Assembly: GCA_012861695.1 (NCBI GenBank)
Contig: JAAOOA010000006.1
Coordinates: 31,778,734-31,842,733, forward strand
Direction of reading: 5' to 3'
Length of the DNA: 64,000 nt
Source: Trematomus loennbergii
Taxonomy: Eukaryota > Chordata > Actinopteri > Perciformes > Nototheniidae
The notes below the pieces were generated by a model. The model did no database searches. It had not been told where the DNA came from and was given only the letters and a program-made list of their open reading frames with translations. The translations under genes were made by a program, and so were the position numbers. This document shows positions 39,545 through 51,480 of the stretch, piece by piece. Position 1 is the first letter of the stretch, and the number at the start of each line of letters is the position of its first letter.

Positions 39545-40320
39545 TATTTATCAGAATCAGAATCAGAATCAGAAACAGGTTTATTGCCATGTAGGTTCAC
39601 ACATACTAGGAATTTGACTTGATGTCATAGTGCATACATAACATATAAAAAACAAGAAATCTAATATAAAACACAAAATCTTTTACACCGTAATAAAATA
39701 CAGTTAAATAGCAATACAAATTAAATAAAGCAGTAGTTTACATGGAAATAGAATGCTATGAATGAATTTTAGAATATAAACTATGAAATGTGAAATAAGA
39801 ATATGTGCATCTAGGAGTATGAACATTGTGTGCATTAATGTAATGCATATAGTCTATGATGTGGCAGAGGTAAAGTGTCAGCGGGGGGGCCGGGCCTTGT
39901 TTAAGAGGCCGGTAGCGGAGGGGAAGAAACTGTTCAGGTGCCGAGAGGTTTTGGTCCCGATGGAGCACAGCCTCCTGCCAGAGGGGAGGGGGGTGAACAG
40001 TTTGTGTCCAGGGTGGGAGGGGTCGGCCACTATCTTCCCTACCCGCCTCAGGGTCCTGGAGGCATGCAGGTCGCGGGGGGATGGCAGATTGCAGCCGATC
40101 ACCCTCTCTGCAGAGCGGATGACACGCTGCAGCCCGCCCTTATCCTTGGCTGTGGCTGCGGTGTACCAGATGGTGATGGAGGAGGTGAGGATGGACTCCA
40201 TGATGGAGGTGTAGAAGTTCACCATCATCGTCTTTGGCAGGTTGAATTCCTTCAGCTGCCTCAGAAGAACATCCTCTGCTGGGCTTTTTTGATGAGGGAG
40301 CAGATGTTCTCCATTTGAGG
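39545..40320 (-). mobile_element. 5'-truncated LINE (L2/Rex1-type), C-terminal coding end and 3' tail
   Basis: A minus-strand frame at 39878-40228 reads SILTSSITIWY, then SAERVIGCNLPS, then DPSHPGHKLFTPLPSGRR, the conserved tail of L2/Rex1-type reverse transcriptases. The 3' end on the plus strand is the (AATCAG)n tract at 39551-39573 next to AGGTTTATTGCCATG. Upstream coding sequence is missing, typical of aborted LINE reverse transcription. The clade name is from memory. Confidence 0.82.
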
Positions 40321-42224
40321 TTATTGTAATATCTGAAACTGTATATGTATCGAAAAACCTTTCCAGAGTTTCCCATTTTCTAATTTAAACATGGGCAATT
40401 AGCTTTTAAACTCGGTGAGGTGGGAAATTGCTAACACGAGGGGGTGCCTTTGCAAAACAAACTGGTGTTTTTCTCATTAAATAAAAAAATCCTTACAACA
40501 AAAATGCTTAAATGCCTGTTAGAATAAATATAATTCATTCTACCCGATCCGAGTCCACCTGAAGCTGAACTGCCCAGCCTCCTGAAATAAAGACATGTTT
40601 TTTTCCCCCCTCTTACGTGATTAAACGGGTTAAAAGTCACAGTATTCAATGAAATGAGCCGGGAGAAATGGGCATCCAGCATCGTTTTGCTAAATCATGT
40701 GCTAGTAATCCCATAATCAGTTCCATCGTGAGAGTGGACAAATGTCTACTTCGCCTGGGTTATAAAAAAAAAACTGCAGAGCACCAAGCAAGCCAATTAT
40801 CTGGCTTTCCATAGAGATGTGAGGCTCCTGCCGTTTCCATCTTCAGTACAAGATCGTTATATTCCAGACAGACATGGGAGATGCAGCCAGAAATGTAGTG
40901 ATGCCAGCACCACAATGCTGATTCAAGATTACAGAGGGACTTGCTGATGAATACATGCTCAAACAGCACTCGGGAGAGAACAAATCTGTACTTAGTAAAT
41001 TAAATATTGACTCATATGTGACTTGTGTTTGGCCACTGCATGGTATTGGACAATCGTACTGCAGTCCATTTCCTTCCATCGTCATTGGATGAGAGGTTGT
41101 TCATCACTTCGCGGCAGCAAACGGCTGCATTTCAGTTGCAATCAAAGAAATGCCAATCCTTGTAAACTGGACTGTAGTGCAGGGAAACACGTACATTCAC
41201 TTAATCCAGCTTGCAAATCCGAACATAAATCTAGTTAACAGATATTATCAAAACCAGCATTTGTGACATTAAGTGTGGCCAATTCTGGACAAAAATCCCC
41301 ATTTCCACACATGATTTAAAACAGTTTGGTGCATTGCATTTGTTCGATATAATGCATACATAGGAGCTACTCCGCAGCTGTAAATGAACACTCATTGCAA
41401 TTTAATGGTGAAGCATCCATCCTGCTTACAGTGTTGACAATGCATTACATTGTTTTTTTCCCTCTGTCATTTGGGATAATTCCAGTTTATCAACAAGCAG
41501 CTGTGGAAGCTTTGTTTGAATAACATAGTGATAGAAATGTAGTCACGTACCATAAGCTTTAATATATACCCTGTGATCCCATCATCCCCTCTTGTGCTGC
41601 TTGCATCTTTACACATTTTCATGCAATTTGTGTAAAGGTCAATTAGTGCGATTATGAGATATTAAAGATATATTTGTTGGCAAGAATGCATAGACAGTTG
41701 TGTGACTTTAAGTCGTTGTTTCAATCCCGGAAAAGACCCATATGTTACAGGCCGGCGAGGCTTGCAACAAATATGGGAGACCAGACAATGTAACAACAAA
41801 CATGTATTAACAATATAACAAACTTAACAAACCCTAAAACAAACGTGAAAGTCAGTAACCAGTAATGTATGGGTGTGTGAAAGTGTGCATCAAATATAAC
41901 AGAAGCTGTATGCAAAGGAAGAGTCTAAGACACTGTGGGATGGTGTTGGACTTTTTATCCAAGCCTCTCAGGTGTGGTTTATCAGGCTGATGAAAATGTC
42001 ACCTGAAACACAAATTGAGAGCCAGCAACTAGAGAACACACACAGTCAGTCATGTTCACTACAGAAAATAATCTGTTTTGTTATTATACTGCACATAGCA
42101 TGTTAAAACGTACAAACCAGGCCATTGGGTGGTTTTTACCAAACAGATCCAAACAGACGGAAAGTAAACTAAAGTTGCAGAGTGATATGCTGGTGTTATC
42201 TATTGTGTATCTTGTTTTTATGTA

Positions 42225-42292
42225 TTTGTACGGCGACCTTGAGAGCCTTGAAAGGCACCTATATAAAATAAATGAATTATTATTATTATTAT
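42225..42292 (+). mobile_element. LINE 3' tail fragment with (ATT)n end
   Basis: The CGACCTTGAGAGCCTTGAAA and GGCACCTATATAAAATAAAT blocks followed by (ATT)n resemble the 3' end of a common fish LINE. No coding part is recognised. Confidence 0.45.
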
Positions 42293-42399
42293 CCTTTTTC
42301 TGTTTCCTGTGCTGCCTCCGAGATGTAGTCAGAGACAAGGAACATTGTGTTGGCTATTATTATTTCTAGTCTTTTTTTGTGTTGAGTATGGCTAAATAC

Positions 42400-43278
42400 C
42401 AGTGGCGAGTCGTCAGGGCCCTCTAGGCCTAAAATTCTACAAAATAATATTTAAAAATTAAAAGAAAAAAAAAATGTTTAAAAAAATGTGTTTAGTTATA
42501 TAAACAGAAGTCAAGGGATGAATAACACCATGCTTTTGAGGAGAACTATTGTGGGCCTAAAATGTAATGGAAGTACAGCAGTGGCGAGCCGTCAGGGCCC
42601 TTCAAAATAATATTTGAAAACATAAAAAAAAAAATAGTTTTTCATTAGTTTTACCAAAATAACTTGATTTAATTGTATTTAAAATAACATTTCCAAAGAA
42701 ATAAATCCTTCAAATCTGCCTATTCAGTTTCTGTTGGAATGTGAAGGGTTAAATGAAAGAAGCGCGTCTCTGCGAGTTACTGGGAAGACGGGAGCTGATT
42801 GGTGGTCCAGCTATGAATTCACAGAGGGCCAGCTATAGTAAAACAACGAGAGAGTAATGTCAAATGACAGTACAATTGACCAATCATATCTTCCCTCTAA
42901 ATGGGTGGGTTTTATTAGCGCAGACTTTATGACAAGTTCCGCCCGCTGTGAAGCTTTTCTTGTTTCCATAACAACAACAACTTCCTGTCAACAGCGTAAA
43001 CTCGCCTTCAAAATAAAAGCATGCCAAATTACACTTAAGACATATACAACTGCAACGAAAGTAACAAACACAATGCAATATCCTTTTCAATTTCAAAGAA
43101 CACAAATTGGGTTATTTACAGGTGTTGTTTTGTGTGGTAGAGGATCGCTTTCATTGATGCGTTTTGCACCCCGGGCCGTTGTTTTGATATTCCGCTGAAG
43201 TATGCGCTGTGATGTAATAACTTTTTTTCGGGGGTGGGGGTCAGAGGGGCTAGGTATAAAAGTCACGGCTCGCCACTG
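42400..43278. mobile_element. hAT-like element with perfect 8-bp target duplication and repeated left end
   Basis: The flanking octamers CTAAATAC at 42392-42399 and 43279-43286 are identical. The left end is CAGTGGCGAGTCGT and the reverse complement of the right end is CAGTGGCGAGCCGT. A second left-end-like sequence, CAGTGGCGAGCCGTCAGGGC, lies inside at 42579, 179 bp from the first. It is followed by AAAATAATATTT as at 42439, so the left end was duplicated. No transposase is encoded. Confidence 0.9.
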
Positions 43279-43329
43279 CTAAATACAAAGTAACCAATCA
43301 CAGTAAACATGAAGCCATTTCATATTTAG

Positions 43330-44200
43330 ATCACATGTCATCTAGCTGAAGCTTTTATCCAAAGCAACTTACAATAAGTGCAGTAAACAACAAACATACA
43401 AACTCAGAACAGCAAGAAAAATGCAGATACTCCTTAAAGGTGGGGTATGTAATTTTGGAGAAACCAGCTCAAGTGCGCTAGAATTTGAAAATACCCCTCC
43501 TCCAACACACACAAATGCGCACATGACCAATGAGGGCACGAGATAAGTTTGTGCACAGATGGAAGGCTGATTGGTCGTGCTTTTTACAGCGCTACGGCTT
43601 CCACAGATGACATTTTTATGTATTTATTGTCAAAGCATTTAATATATTCATTGCTATCGGGATGTTAAGAGCATTCCATGGAATATAACAAAAAGTGTTT
43701 CTGAAATAAATGACATACCCCACCTTTAAGTAAGCCAAACCATTCTCAGTGCTGGTGCATTAGCTTGAAATTGGCTAAACCTTGTAGGTCCTCCATCTTT
43801 TTTACGTCAGGTTTAATGACCAAGCCAAACAGCCAGGTTTTCGGTTTTCTATGGAATATATGTAGACCTTCTGCTGTCCTGATGGGGAGCTAATTCCACC
43901 AGTTTGGAGCCAGGATAGCAAGCAGCCATGTTTTGTGGAGGGGAACCATGGTCCAACTCCCAGTGTTGGAGAAGCGAGCCGATTGGCTGATGTAGAGCGA
44001 AGTTCATGTGCTGGAGTGTTTGGTTTAACCATTTCCTGGATGTAGGAAGGACCAGATCCCTTAACAGCGCGGTAAGCCATTACCAGTGTCTTGAAGCGGA
44101 TTCTTGCAGCCAGTGAAACTGGGGGAGGTTGTAGACCAGTGGGGCTGATGCATTCTGGGTAAGCTGCAGAGGTCAGCGGCTCTGGCAGGTAGTCTAGCAA
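43330..44200 (-). mobile_element. L2-type LINE relic interrupted by a MITE
   Basis: The minus-strand frame at 43802-44200 reads LAARIRFKTLVMAYRAVKG, then GSGPSYIQEMV, then LRSTSANRLASP, the conserved C-terminal region of L2-type LINEs. The 3' part at 43340-43430 has GCTTTTATCCAAAGCAACTT. The TTAA element at 43438-43725 sits inside. Several frame breaks; not functional. Confidence 0.78.
43438..43725. mobile_element. TTAA-target MITE, copy 1 (nested, deleted)
   Basis: TTAA flanks both ends (43434-43437, 43726-43729). The left end is AGGTGGGGTATGT, exactly the reverse complement of the right end. It is related to, and in opposite orientation from, the copy at 53639-54015, but lacks two internal segments of roughly 35 and 46 bp. 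It is inserted in an L2 LINE relic, so it is younger than that relic. Confidence 0.85.
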
Positions 44201-46116
44201 GGAGGGAGCGCACTTCTTCTTGGGACAGTTTTTGTTGACTGACGCTCTTGGAGAAATATACTTAAAAACTAAGCTGTTAGCAATTTGAATAGGAATTCAT
44301 TTCAGTGAATGTTTTCAATCGGATAGAAGGAGTTTTTTTTTTTTAAAGCTTGGTCTAAATGCTGGAATGGCATGGTTAAACAGAAGAAACTTGATTTTTC
44401 CAGTTCCACAACCAGGATACATGTTAGGTGTGAAAGCATTCACGTTCTGACTCATCTATTCTCAACCTGAATTTTGTGTTCCAATTTGTTCTAACAGGAG
44501 GCTCTTCTTTGTTGCAATTCAAATGTGCAGTTTAAGTCGCTTTCATCTCGCAGCTCGTGGAGGAGGCTCTTTTTTTTAACATGTAATTGATTTTGGTTTA
44601 ATTTGATGGTTGTTCAGTATGATGAAAGACTGGAGGCCAGCGTCAACAAGCATTTTATTTAATACCACAACAATTCATAAAATCAATTAATCTTTTTATA
44701 TTTCAAATCAAATTGGCCGCATACTGAAATAATGAAGGGAAACTAATTATGTGGATAGAAACAGAGTTGCACACACTGTTTTAATAAGCTAATATCATTT
44801 TGTTTTGTAGAGATTGTGTTAAAATAATTAATTCGAAGTGAGTAAGTTCTCCAAAGGCTGAAGAAGTTTATTAAATGGAGCAAGCAATGATATATGTGTG
44901 TGTTTGTGTGCCAAATGCAATGTAAGGTGAATTGAAGAATTGAGAGTTTAATGGTGAAATGACTTGTTAGCGAAAAATATGCTTATTCATATCCCTTGTT
45001 GATCTTTTCAGTTTTAGCAAAGCAATCAATGTGCGGTCGAGCGGCTCCTGGCTCCATAGATTCCCGATGTGTAATGCGAAAACAGAAATGTTGCAGTATG
45101 ACTTCTTTTTCATGCTGTTCGAATAACACTTACTCCTCTTGAGATATGGAATCCGTGGGAGCATCACTTCCTCAACAATCTCACTCTCACACAGCATGAG
45201 AAGGAACAGATACGTTAGCACTGTGCTAATGTTGATGTCCTTTGTTCAAATACAAACAATCAAGTACAATTTTTTGCAGATTGTACTTCAGATTCTGGTT
45301 ATAACTCAGCTACTGTTCTTATATTTCACAATGGCTTATATCAATGTGCATAATTAGTGTGTTGGTTGCAAATTGCAGAGCTTCCGATACCACTTATAAC
45401 CTTTCCAAAAGAGGGTGGCAGAGAAAATGTTTTAACACATTTTGATGAAGCATTGTGTTGATATCAGCCCTTGCCTTCATGTATTGTTCAATTAAATTAG
45501 ACACATATAGGGAATTACTTGTCACGTGGTAACTATTGCTTGTGTATGATTGTATTGGATTATTATCTTTGAACTCTGTATTCTGTTCAGCCTAAATTGA
45601 GAAATATGTCTAGAATATCAAGTACAACCTGGTTCATTTGGAAATAAAGTATTTAACATTTGAGAAACCTTTTCAGGCAAATTCAGCCCAGATTATAAAG
45701 TATCCCTACTCTACAGAGTTATTTTTACTTAGATTATCTTCTACACAATTCTCAGGCTGTAAACATTGAACTTTTACAATTGTTCTGTTTTTCTGAAACT
45801 CAGACATATTCTGATTGGAGAACTTTGTCTGACTCAAGACTTGATTGGATTGCCCATGTGTTGATCAGAAGGTATTAAAGTCTGAAAAGTGTGGCTGTAT
45901 TAGTATTTCTACTACACAGCGTTTTTGGTCTCCTTCATTTGTAGATTGAAAAAAAAGTGGTACATTTCTCCCGGAGTCTATGTCCTAACCAATTCTAAGC
46001 TTTTTTAAACTGAATTCCAGCCATGCGCATTTAGATTACATTCATCAATTTACCGTGATCAAAAATAGCAACCTTGCTTTCATAGTTTCTATATTTTTCT
46101 ATGTCTTCCTCTTTAG

Positions 46117-46366
46117 TGTCAGCCAGTGACTGTGACTCCGAGGAGAACGCAGAGTTGACCTACTACACGCTGAGTCCAGACTTCACCATCTCCCCCCATG
46201 GGACCATCTTCCCTGCGGGGCCTCTGGACTTCGAGAGGCCCAACCACCTGTACGAGTTCGTAGTGATGGCGATCGACAAGGGGGAGGAGCCTCGCACCGG
46301 TACAACCACCGTACGGATTCGAATGGCAAACGTCAACGATGAGGCACCTGAGTTCTCCCAACATAT
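46117..46366 (+). CDS. Cadherin exon 5 of window: most of one EC repeat
   Basis: The acceptor is ATGTCTTCCTCTTTAG and the donor AT|GTAAGT. To stay open the exon must be entered with two bases finishing a codon: V-SASDCDSEENAELTYY. This carries the DxD...NAE calcium motif. Then come LDFERPNHLYEFVVMAIDKG (DRE-like and AxDxG motifs) and VRIRMANVNDEAPEF (an NVNDE linker), a complete EC ending. A following repeat starts with SQH and a codon AT|N. Exon 4 ends in phase 0, so the join is out of frame by one base unless exon 4 lacks a base or a tiny exon was missed. An alternative acceptor at 46085 would restore frame but adds FLYFSMSSSL, which does not fit an EC repeat. Confidence 0.92.
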
Positions 46367-47992
46367 GTAAGTGAAAGACGGGCTTCTACATTTCTGATTG
46401 TCATCTGATTACCATCATTCATTCTGAAAAGCAGTTTTGATGGTATGCAATGAATTAAGGTTTATTTATAACCTCCTCTTACTCTGTGTAAGAATCCTCT
46501 GTGCTAGTGAGGGTGAGCAGGAGAGGCTGATAAAAAGACAGCACAGTGTTCCTCAGAAGAACCTCACACACAATGCCCTGGATTCTCTTTTCTGGAAAGC
46601 ATTTTTACAGGCAAATAATCTGGGTCAGTCTCTCGAAATAAAATTATTTTGGGTACCAAGATGATTCATATATATTATCCTGCAGACATTTCCAGTGCAT
46701 ATGTGACCTGCTCTATGTAAATCAGTCGGATTTCACAACGGCGCATTCTGAGATAATGGTGGATTTATTTGAAAAACGTGTGTTTTGGTAATTTGAGGGT
46801 TTTGGTTTTCTAAATCAAGTCTTGGTTTCTTAGAATGTCGAACTTGTATTGCCCTATTCAGACGATAAATACATTTTTAAAGACAGGGTGTTAACTTTAG
46901 CGATCATCGTCTTCTCTCAATCTGATCAGCACCGCGTCCCCATCCCTCCCTACACTTCTCTAAAATAATGAGTGAAAAGCTGACAATACCACGGCAAGGG
47001 CCTGGGGACAATGTTTTTTTATCTGACCTCAAATGGAAAGAAAGTATGGGCTTTCAGAATATTACCATATTAATGCCAATTTGGCGTTGAAGCTTGAAAA
47101 GTCACGTGCCGAGCTGCGGACGGCCACAAGCTGTGTGTGTTGTGTTTGTTTCCTCTGAAACTACACACAATTAAACAAACTTACACACTCACACACAAAC
47201 GTACACTTACCAACTTTCCGCTGCACTTTCCCTCATCCGAGTAAAATAAACATCCACCTTCCTCAATGCTCAGGCTTAAAATCGGTACAATAGATGGATC
47301 TCCACGAACAATAAGCTGCTGACTGTTCCAGGTCGATGTGACTGATTTTGATAGACCAGGTCACATTTTTAACATAAAAGGCACTCTAGTCCGAAGAGAA
47401 ATCCACATTAGTTCAATTTCAGCCGTCAGCTGCCAAAGTATTTTGTCAGGACCTTGGAGAAAATGTGTAGTTATTTGATATGTGTTCTTCTGTCCTGTTG
47501 ATCAAATTGATGTGTTGCTCCATCTATTTACTCTGTCTTCATCTTAACCCAACTTAGGAGGCCAATGCATGCAAGGTCTGAAGAGAAATAGGTTAAAGAT
47601 AGTAAACTGAAGAATAGTAGAGAGAGACAGAGCTTTATCAGGTCAGCTCCTCACAGCTGCTTCCCGAATCAACGCTACAGCTGCTACTACTCACAATTCC
47701 AGTCACCCCCCCCTCCCCCCTACAGTGCTGCTGTGGCGCCTGCATCTTTTAATTGGTTGATTTTCTGGCAGAGAGCTGGGCAGATTGGTAAGGCAGGGTC
47801 AATCAGCTGTTCCCACCAGCACCCTCAGGAGGCCCCTAGCCCACACTCTGCGTGTGTTCCTGAGTGTGTGATTGTGTGTGTGTGAGAAGTAATTGAGTAG
47901 GTCCCAGCAAAGTGGGGTGTTGGTATGGACAGAGTGATGTAGTTATAAAGTGCATTCATGCGTCATGCATCTGATATGCATGTGTTGTCGTT

Positions 47993-47997
<5 letters not shown>

Positions 47998-48062
<65 letters not shown>

Positions 48063-48102
48063 GCGTGTGCGTGTGCGTGTGCGTGTGCGTGTGCGTGTGC
48101 GT
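47998..48102. repeat. Compound TG / GTGTGC microsatellite
   Basis: (GT)n at 47998-48056 passes into an exact hexamer array (GTGCGT)n to about 48102, showing a point change amplified into a new repeat unit. Confidence 0.95.
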
Positions 48103-49016
48103 GGTTGTATTGATTTAATGTCAGCGACAGCAAGATAATCAGTCAGTTTTTCTTCCGTAGCACTCAACCCCCTACTGCGGCTCCCAAACAAACAGTACTG
48201 GACAATGATGTGTCATTAGGACACACACACAGTAATCCATGCAGGCAAAGACTCATGAATGCATGTGCACATGCATTTAAATGCACACACAAAAGGGCAG
48301 AAACCAATGCAGCACAGCAGTTTGTGTTGATCAAATTGATGAATATTTCTTACTGTGCTGTGATAGCTGGAGTGTGTGTGGGAGGGACTGTGCACGTGTC
48401 TGTTGAGTCAATGCATGTGATGGACAGAGCGGAAAGGAGAGGGAGAGGTCATTAAATATATCATTATCGAGGCAGAAAATCTGGCCTATTTGTATCGATT
48501 TGTGGAGTAGGAAGCATGCAATAATGAGTGTCCATGTGTGTGAATGTGCGTGCTCGCCATTTTAAACTGAATGGTGTTTTATTGAAGTATGTTGGGGTTT
48601 ATTATTAGAAATCAGTGCAAGGAAGAAAATATGTTATATATATATACTGTATATATTTATTTTTTCATGTAACCATGAGTTATATACACTCAGATGTACC
48701 TCTTCACTGCATGGCTCTCCCCTCCTGGTGAGTGACAGAAAAGCCACCTTTCATCTGTGTGCTGTCACTTTGCCATTATAACCTTTTACTCTACCTACTA
48801 TCCCCTGCTTGTTGTCACAGAAACCGCCCTGGAAGCAGGGTGTCTTTCCATAGGAGAAAAAGCATGAGCCTATACTGTGCTCTGCCAGAGAAGAACATAT
48901 GCATATGCAGTGCCTTGCTGGATGCACTTAAATGCAGAAATTATAACATGCTCTTTAGATAGTCACTTTACAACTTTAAATGCGCCCTAAGTGGCTTTTA
49001 AAGGTAAACTTGCAGG

Positions 49017-49560
49017 TGTTACGGCCCGCCCTCTACTCAGTGGTAGTGGCTCGTGGGAAGACCCGCAACATAAAAGAAAACACACCAAAACATCCAGCAC
49101 TTAACGGCGACCATTTATTTGTGGGTTACAGCCGTAATTCACATGGGCCAACCGGCAAAAGAACGAGGTCTGGAGGACTGGTAAAAACAAACAAAAGCAG
49201 AAGGGGGCCTTGGGCCAGCCACACCATGGGCCGTAGGACCCAGACGTCCCTCCTCTACCCAGAAGTCTAACAGTCACTACGGGTGAAATTAAGCCGCAAA
49301 AAAACGATGCTCCCAGGTCCTCCAGAAGTTATCATAATAACACACAGAAGCTACAGGTCCGAAACAGCAGCGAGATTGTTCCCAAACAGTGTCTTCCGGC
49401 ATCAGGATCGGGGGAGAGACCTCTTCTCCTCCAGCTTCTCCTTTTAAGTACCCAGCTGAATGGAATTAGGAACACCTGGGGGAGACGGAGCCAGGGGCGG
49501 ACCAGGTGTACCTGCGCAGCAGAGAGACAGAGAAGACAACAAAAAAGGGAGCACGTAACA
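49017..49560 (-). repeat. LTR (3' LTR on the minus strand)
   Basis: 544 bp, TG...CA ends with TGTTAC/GTAACA terminal inverted repeats. A C-rich CCCCCACC at 49561-49568 (purine-rich on the minus strand) directly adjoins it, as a polypurine tract should. Confidence 0.95.
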
Positions 49561-49737
49561 CCCCCACCATGAGTTAGTGATTTTTTTTTTTAAAACAAAT
49601 CAATCACAACAATCAACTCAGTTGACAGACGCGCTGACGACTATGCTTGTCTTCACATACCACTCAGACCACACACCGAACAGGCAAATACCAGTCAAAA
49701 CACACCAAAAAAACCACTCGCAACCACTGCGACATTT

Positions 49738-49977
49738 TTATAAGCGCGACAATGCATCAAAAATACTCCACCACATCAATCCTTGACTTGTGTCACGCAC
49801 CCTCTGCAAAAAAACAAAACACAAGGGGGCTGTGATTGGTAAGAACAGTGACACCTCAAAGTGGTTTAAAGCCAGAACCATAGCCAGTGCTTCCTTTTCG
49901 ATGGTGGAACCAACGGTGGAACACACCCGCTGGTGGGGATTGAATTTCTTGGAGCAGTATGACACAGGGCGCTCCAT
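49738..49977 (-). pseudogene. RNase H domain remnant of LTR element
   Basis: A minus-strand frame reads RPVSYCSKKFNPHQR followed by IEKEALAMVLALNHFEV, the start of the RNase H segment that follows reverse transcriptase in Gypsy-type Pol proteins. It is cut off before the rest of the domain, and the integrase is missing altogether. Confidence 0.8.
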
Positions 49978-50169
49978 CTCACGATCAGTTCCAATACATC
50001 TGCACGCTGCGCATCAGGCCAGTGTGCTAAATGAGACTCAATATTCACCTGAGTCTCCGCAGCGATCAGGGCCTCCGAGGTGACAGGGGTGTCACTTTCA
50101 GCACTGGACAGCGCCACCACACAGGCAGCGACATGGTTATGAACAGCCCCGGGGCTTATCGTACCTGAT

Positions 50170-50692
50170 TTCCCACCCTCACGCCACGATGGAGGGTCTC
50201 TGATCGGTCTGTCCAATTCCGTAGCCGTAAAACTGCCGCGGGTGACTGCAACCGCATTCACCCCCGGCTTAACGAGCACTCTGCCACCGGCTAAATCATT
50301 CCCCAAGACCAAATCTACCCCTTCAATGGGAAGATATGGCCGAACCCCGACAGCTACCGGACCTGTGACCATATCTGACTCAAGGTGAATATTATGCAAT
50401 GGCGAACCCACACACTGCATACCAAACCCCCTCACAAGAACACCCGAACCCACAGCAGACTCCTCAGAGAGGGGCACCACACCCCCACCATAAAGGATTG
50501 TGACGCTGCTGTATCCCTCAAAATGGTCACTGGAACCCTGTTGTTCTTCCCCGGTAAAGACACCATTCCTTCCATGAGAAACGGAGCAAAAACGTCCAGT
50601 TCTGATTTGAGAGACCCTGGCTTTGAAGTACTCACCAAGGCGACCGACTTTACAGACTTCTTCACATCCCGCAAAGCATAACAATTAGCCAC
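50170..50692 (-). pseudogene. Zinc knuckle / protease remnant of LTR element, frameshifted
   Basis: On the minus strand, one frame (50432-50692) has an aspartic-protease-like active site segment ILRDTAASQS. A second frame downstream carries LPIEGVDLVLGNDLAG, the conserved Gypsy-type protease C-terminal region. The switch of frame between them and the missing reverse transcriptase make it non-functional. The zinc knuckle is itself split by a frame change near 50695. Confidence 0.75.
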
Positions 50693-51289
50693 AATATGAC
50701 CCTTTTCTCACAGAAGAAACACACTGGGCTATCCTTAGGACCCCAATTCACCTTCCCCGCGTTTTCCTCCGCAGCTCTCGACATGATGCCCTGTAACGGC
50801 ACGTTAGCGGAGCCTGAGCCTCCCCCGACCTTGTTGTCACCAAACCGGGCCTGCGCGTTATTCCTCTCACTGCAGACAGACTTGTGAGTGAGAACATACT
50901 CGTCAGCCAAAACCGCAGCATCAGACAGTCTTACGGGTTTTTGCTCATTAAGATATGTGGCCACCCTGTCAGGTAAACAGTTTTTAAATTCTTCCATGAG
51001 TAACAACGTTTTTAGGTCCTCTAGAGACTTTACCCCCGTCGACGAGCACCATCGTTCAAACAGAACCTCTTTCTCACGGGCGAACTCCACATAAGCCTGA
51101 CAATCCTTTTTTTTTTAACTACCTCTCTACCAGTGCAGCCAACAGCTTTTCCTTAATGACTTGTTTCTTGCTTTGCTTACTAAACGCAACGTCAAACCTG
51201 CCTGCGATTAGCTCAAGTTGCTGTTTATTACATGCATCCAACTTCCCCCGAGTTAGATCACTAACAAACTCCTCCAAGTCAAAATCCAT
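50662..51289 (-). pseudogene. Gag remnant of LTR element, broken
   Basis: A minus-strand start ATG at 51287-51289 opens a 56-codon frame ending at 51119, rich in charged residues, as at the N-terminus of such Gag proteins. A homopolymer A run (plus-strand T run at 51106-51116) follows, after which the frame continues in a second open segment (50662-51090). That segment has KNCLPDRVATYLNEQ and ends in CFFCEK, the first half of a CCHC zinc knuckle. Gag normally forms the particle shell and packages element RNA. This copy is disrupted by a stop and at least one frameshift. Confidence 0.75.
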
Positions 51290-51465
51290 AGCTACACGTT
51301 GAAACTCACCCTAAAAAAAAAAAACAACAACCCTGAAACCAGTAACCAGGTAGGCTACTTAGGCAACTCTACACTGCACACAAACAAACAAAAACATATG
51401 CTGTCAAGGGCCATTCTACAAAAGAAACACTACTCACCACACCGCACCTGCCCGAGACAGCCTTT

Positions 51466-51478
51466 GGACGAGCCCCCA
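51466..51478 (-). other. Candidate tRNA primer binding site
   Basis: On the minus strand, two bases after the 5' LTR, the sequence is TGGGGGCTCGTCC. It matches the start of the tRNA-Pro type primer binding site known from other LTR elements. Position and sequence both fit. Confidence 0.7.
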
Positions 51479-51480
51479 TA

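Larger units (their letters stand above)
31890..46116 (+). other. Intron between cadherin exons 4 and 5
   Basis: 14,227 bp. Recognised blocks are listed separately: DNA elements at 31952-32924, 35618-36763, 42400-43278 and 43438-43725, a SINE at 39264-39466, LINE parts at 39545-40320, 42225-42292 and 43330-44200, and a small tandem repeat at 35508-35600. 32930-35500, 36780-39260, 40330-41740 and 44210-46110 are AT-rich with nothing I can name. 41744-42030 begins TGTTACAGGCC and may be a worn solo LTR; its right end is unclear. Confidence 0.8.

Noticed and set aside
41744..42030. Solo LTR starting TGTTACAGGCCGGC
   Set aside because: It resembles the LTR start at 49017 only in the first bases, and no CA end or target duplication was found.
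48980..49270. 96-codon frame repeated almost identically at 51480-51734
   Set aside because: It lies in the LTRs, which is why it occurs twice; no known protein resembles it.
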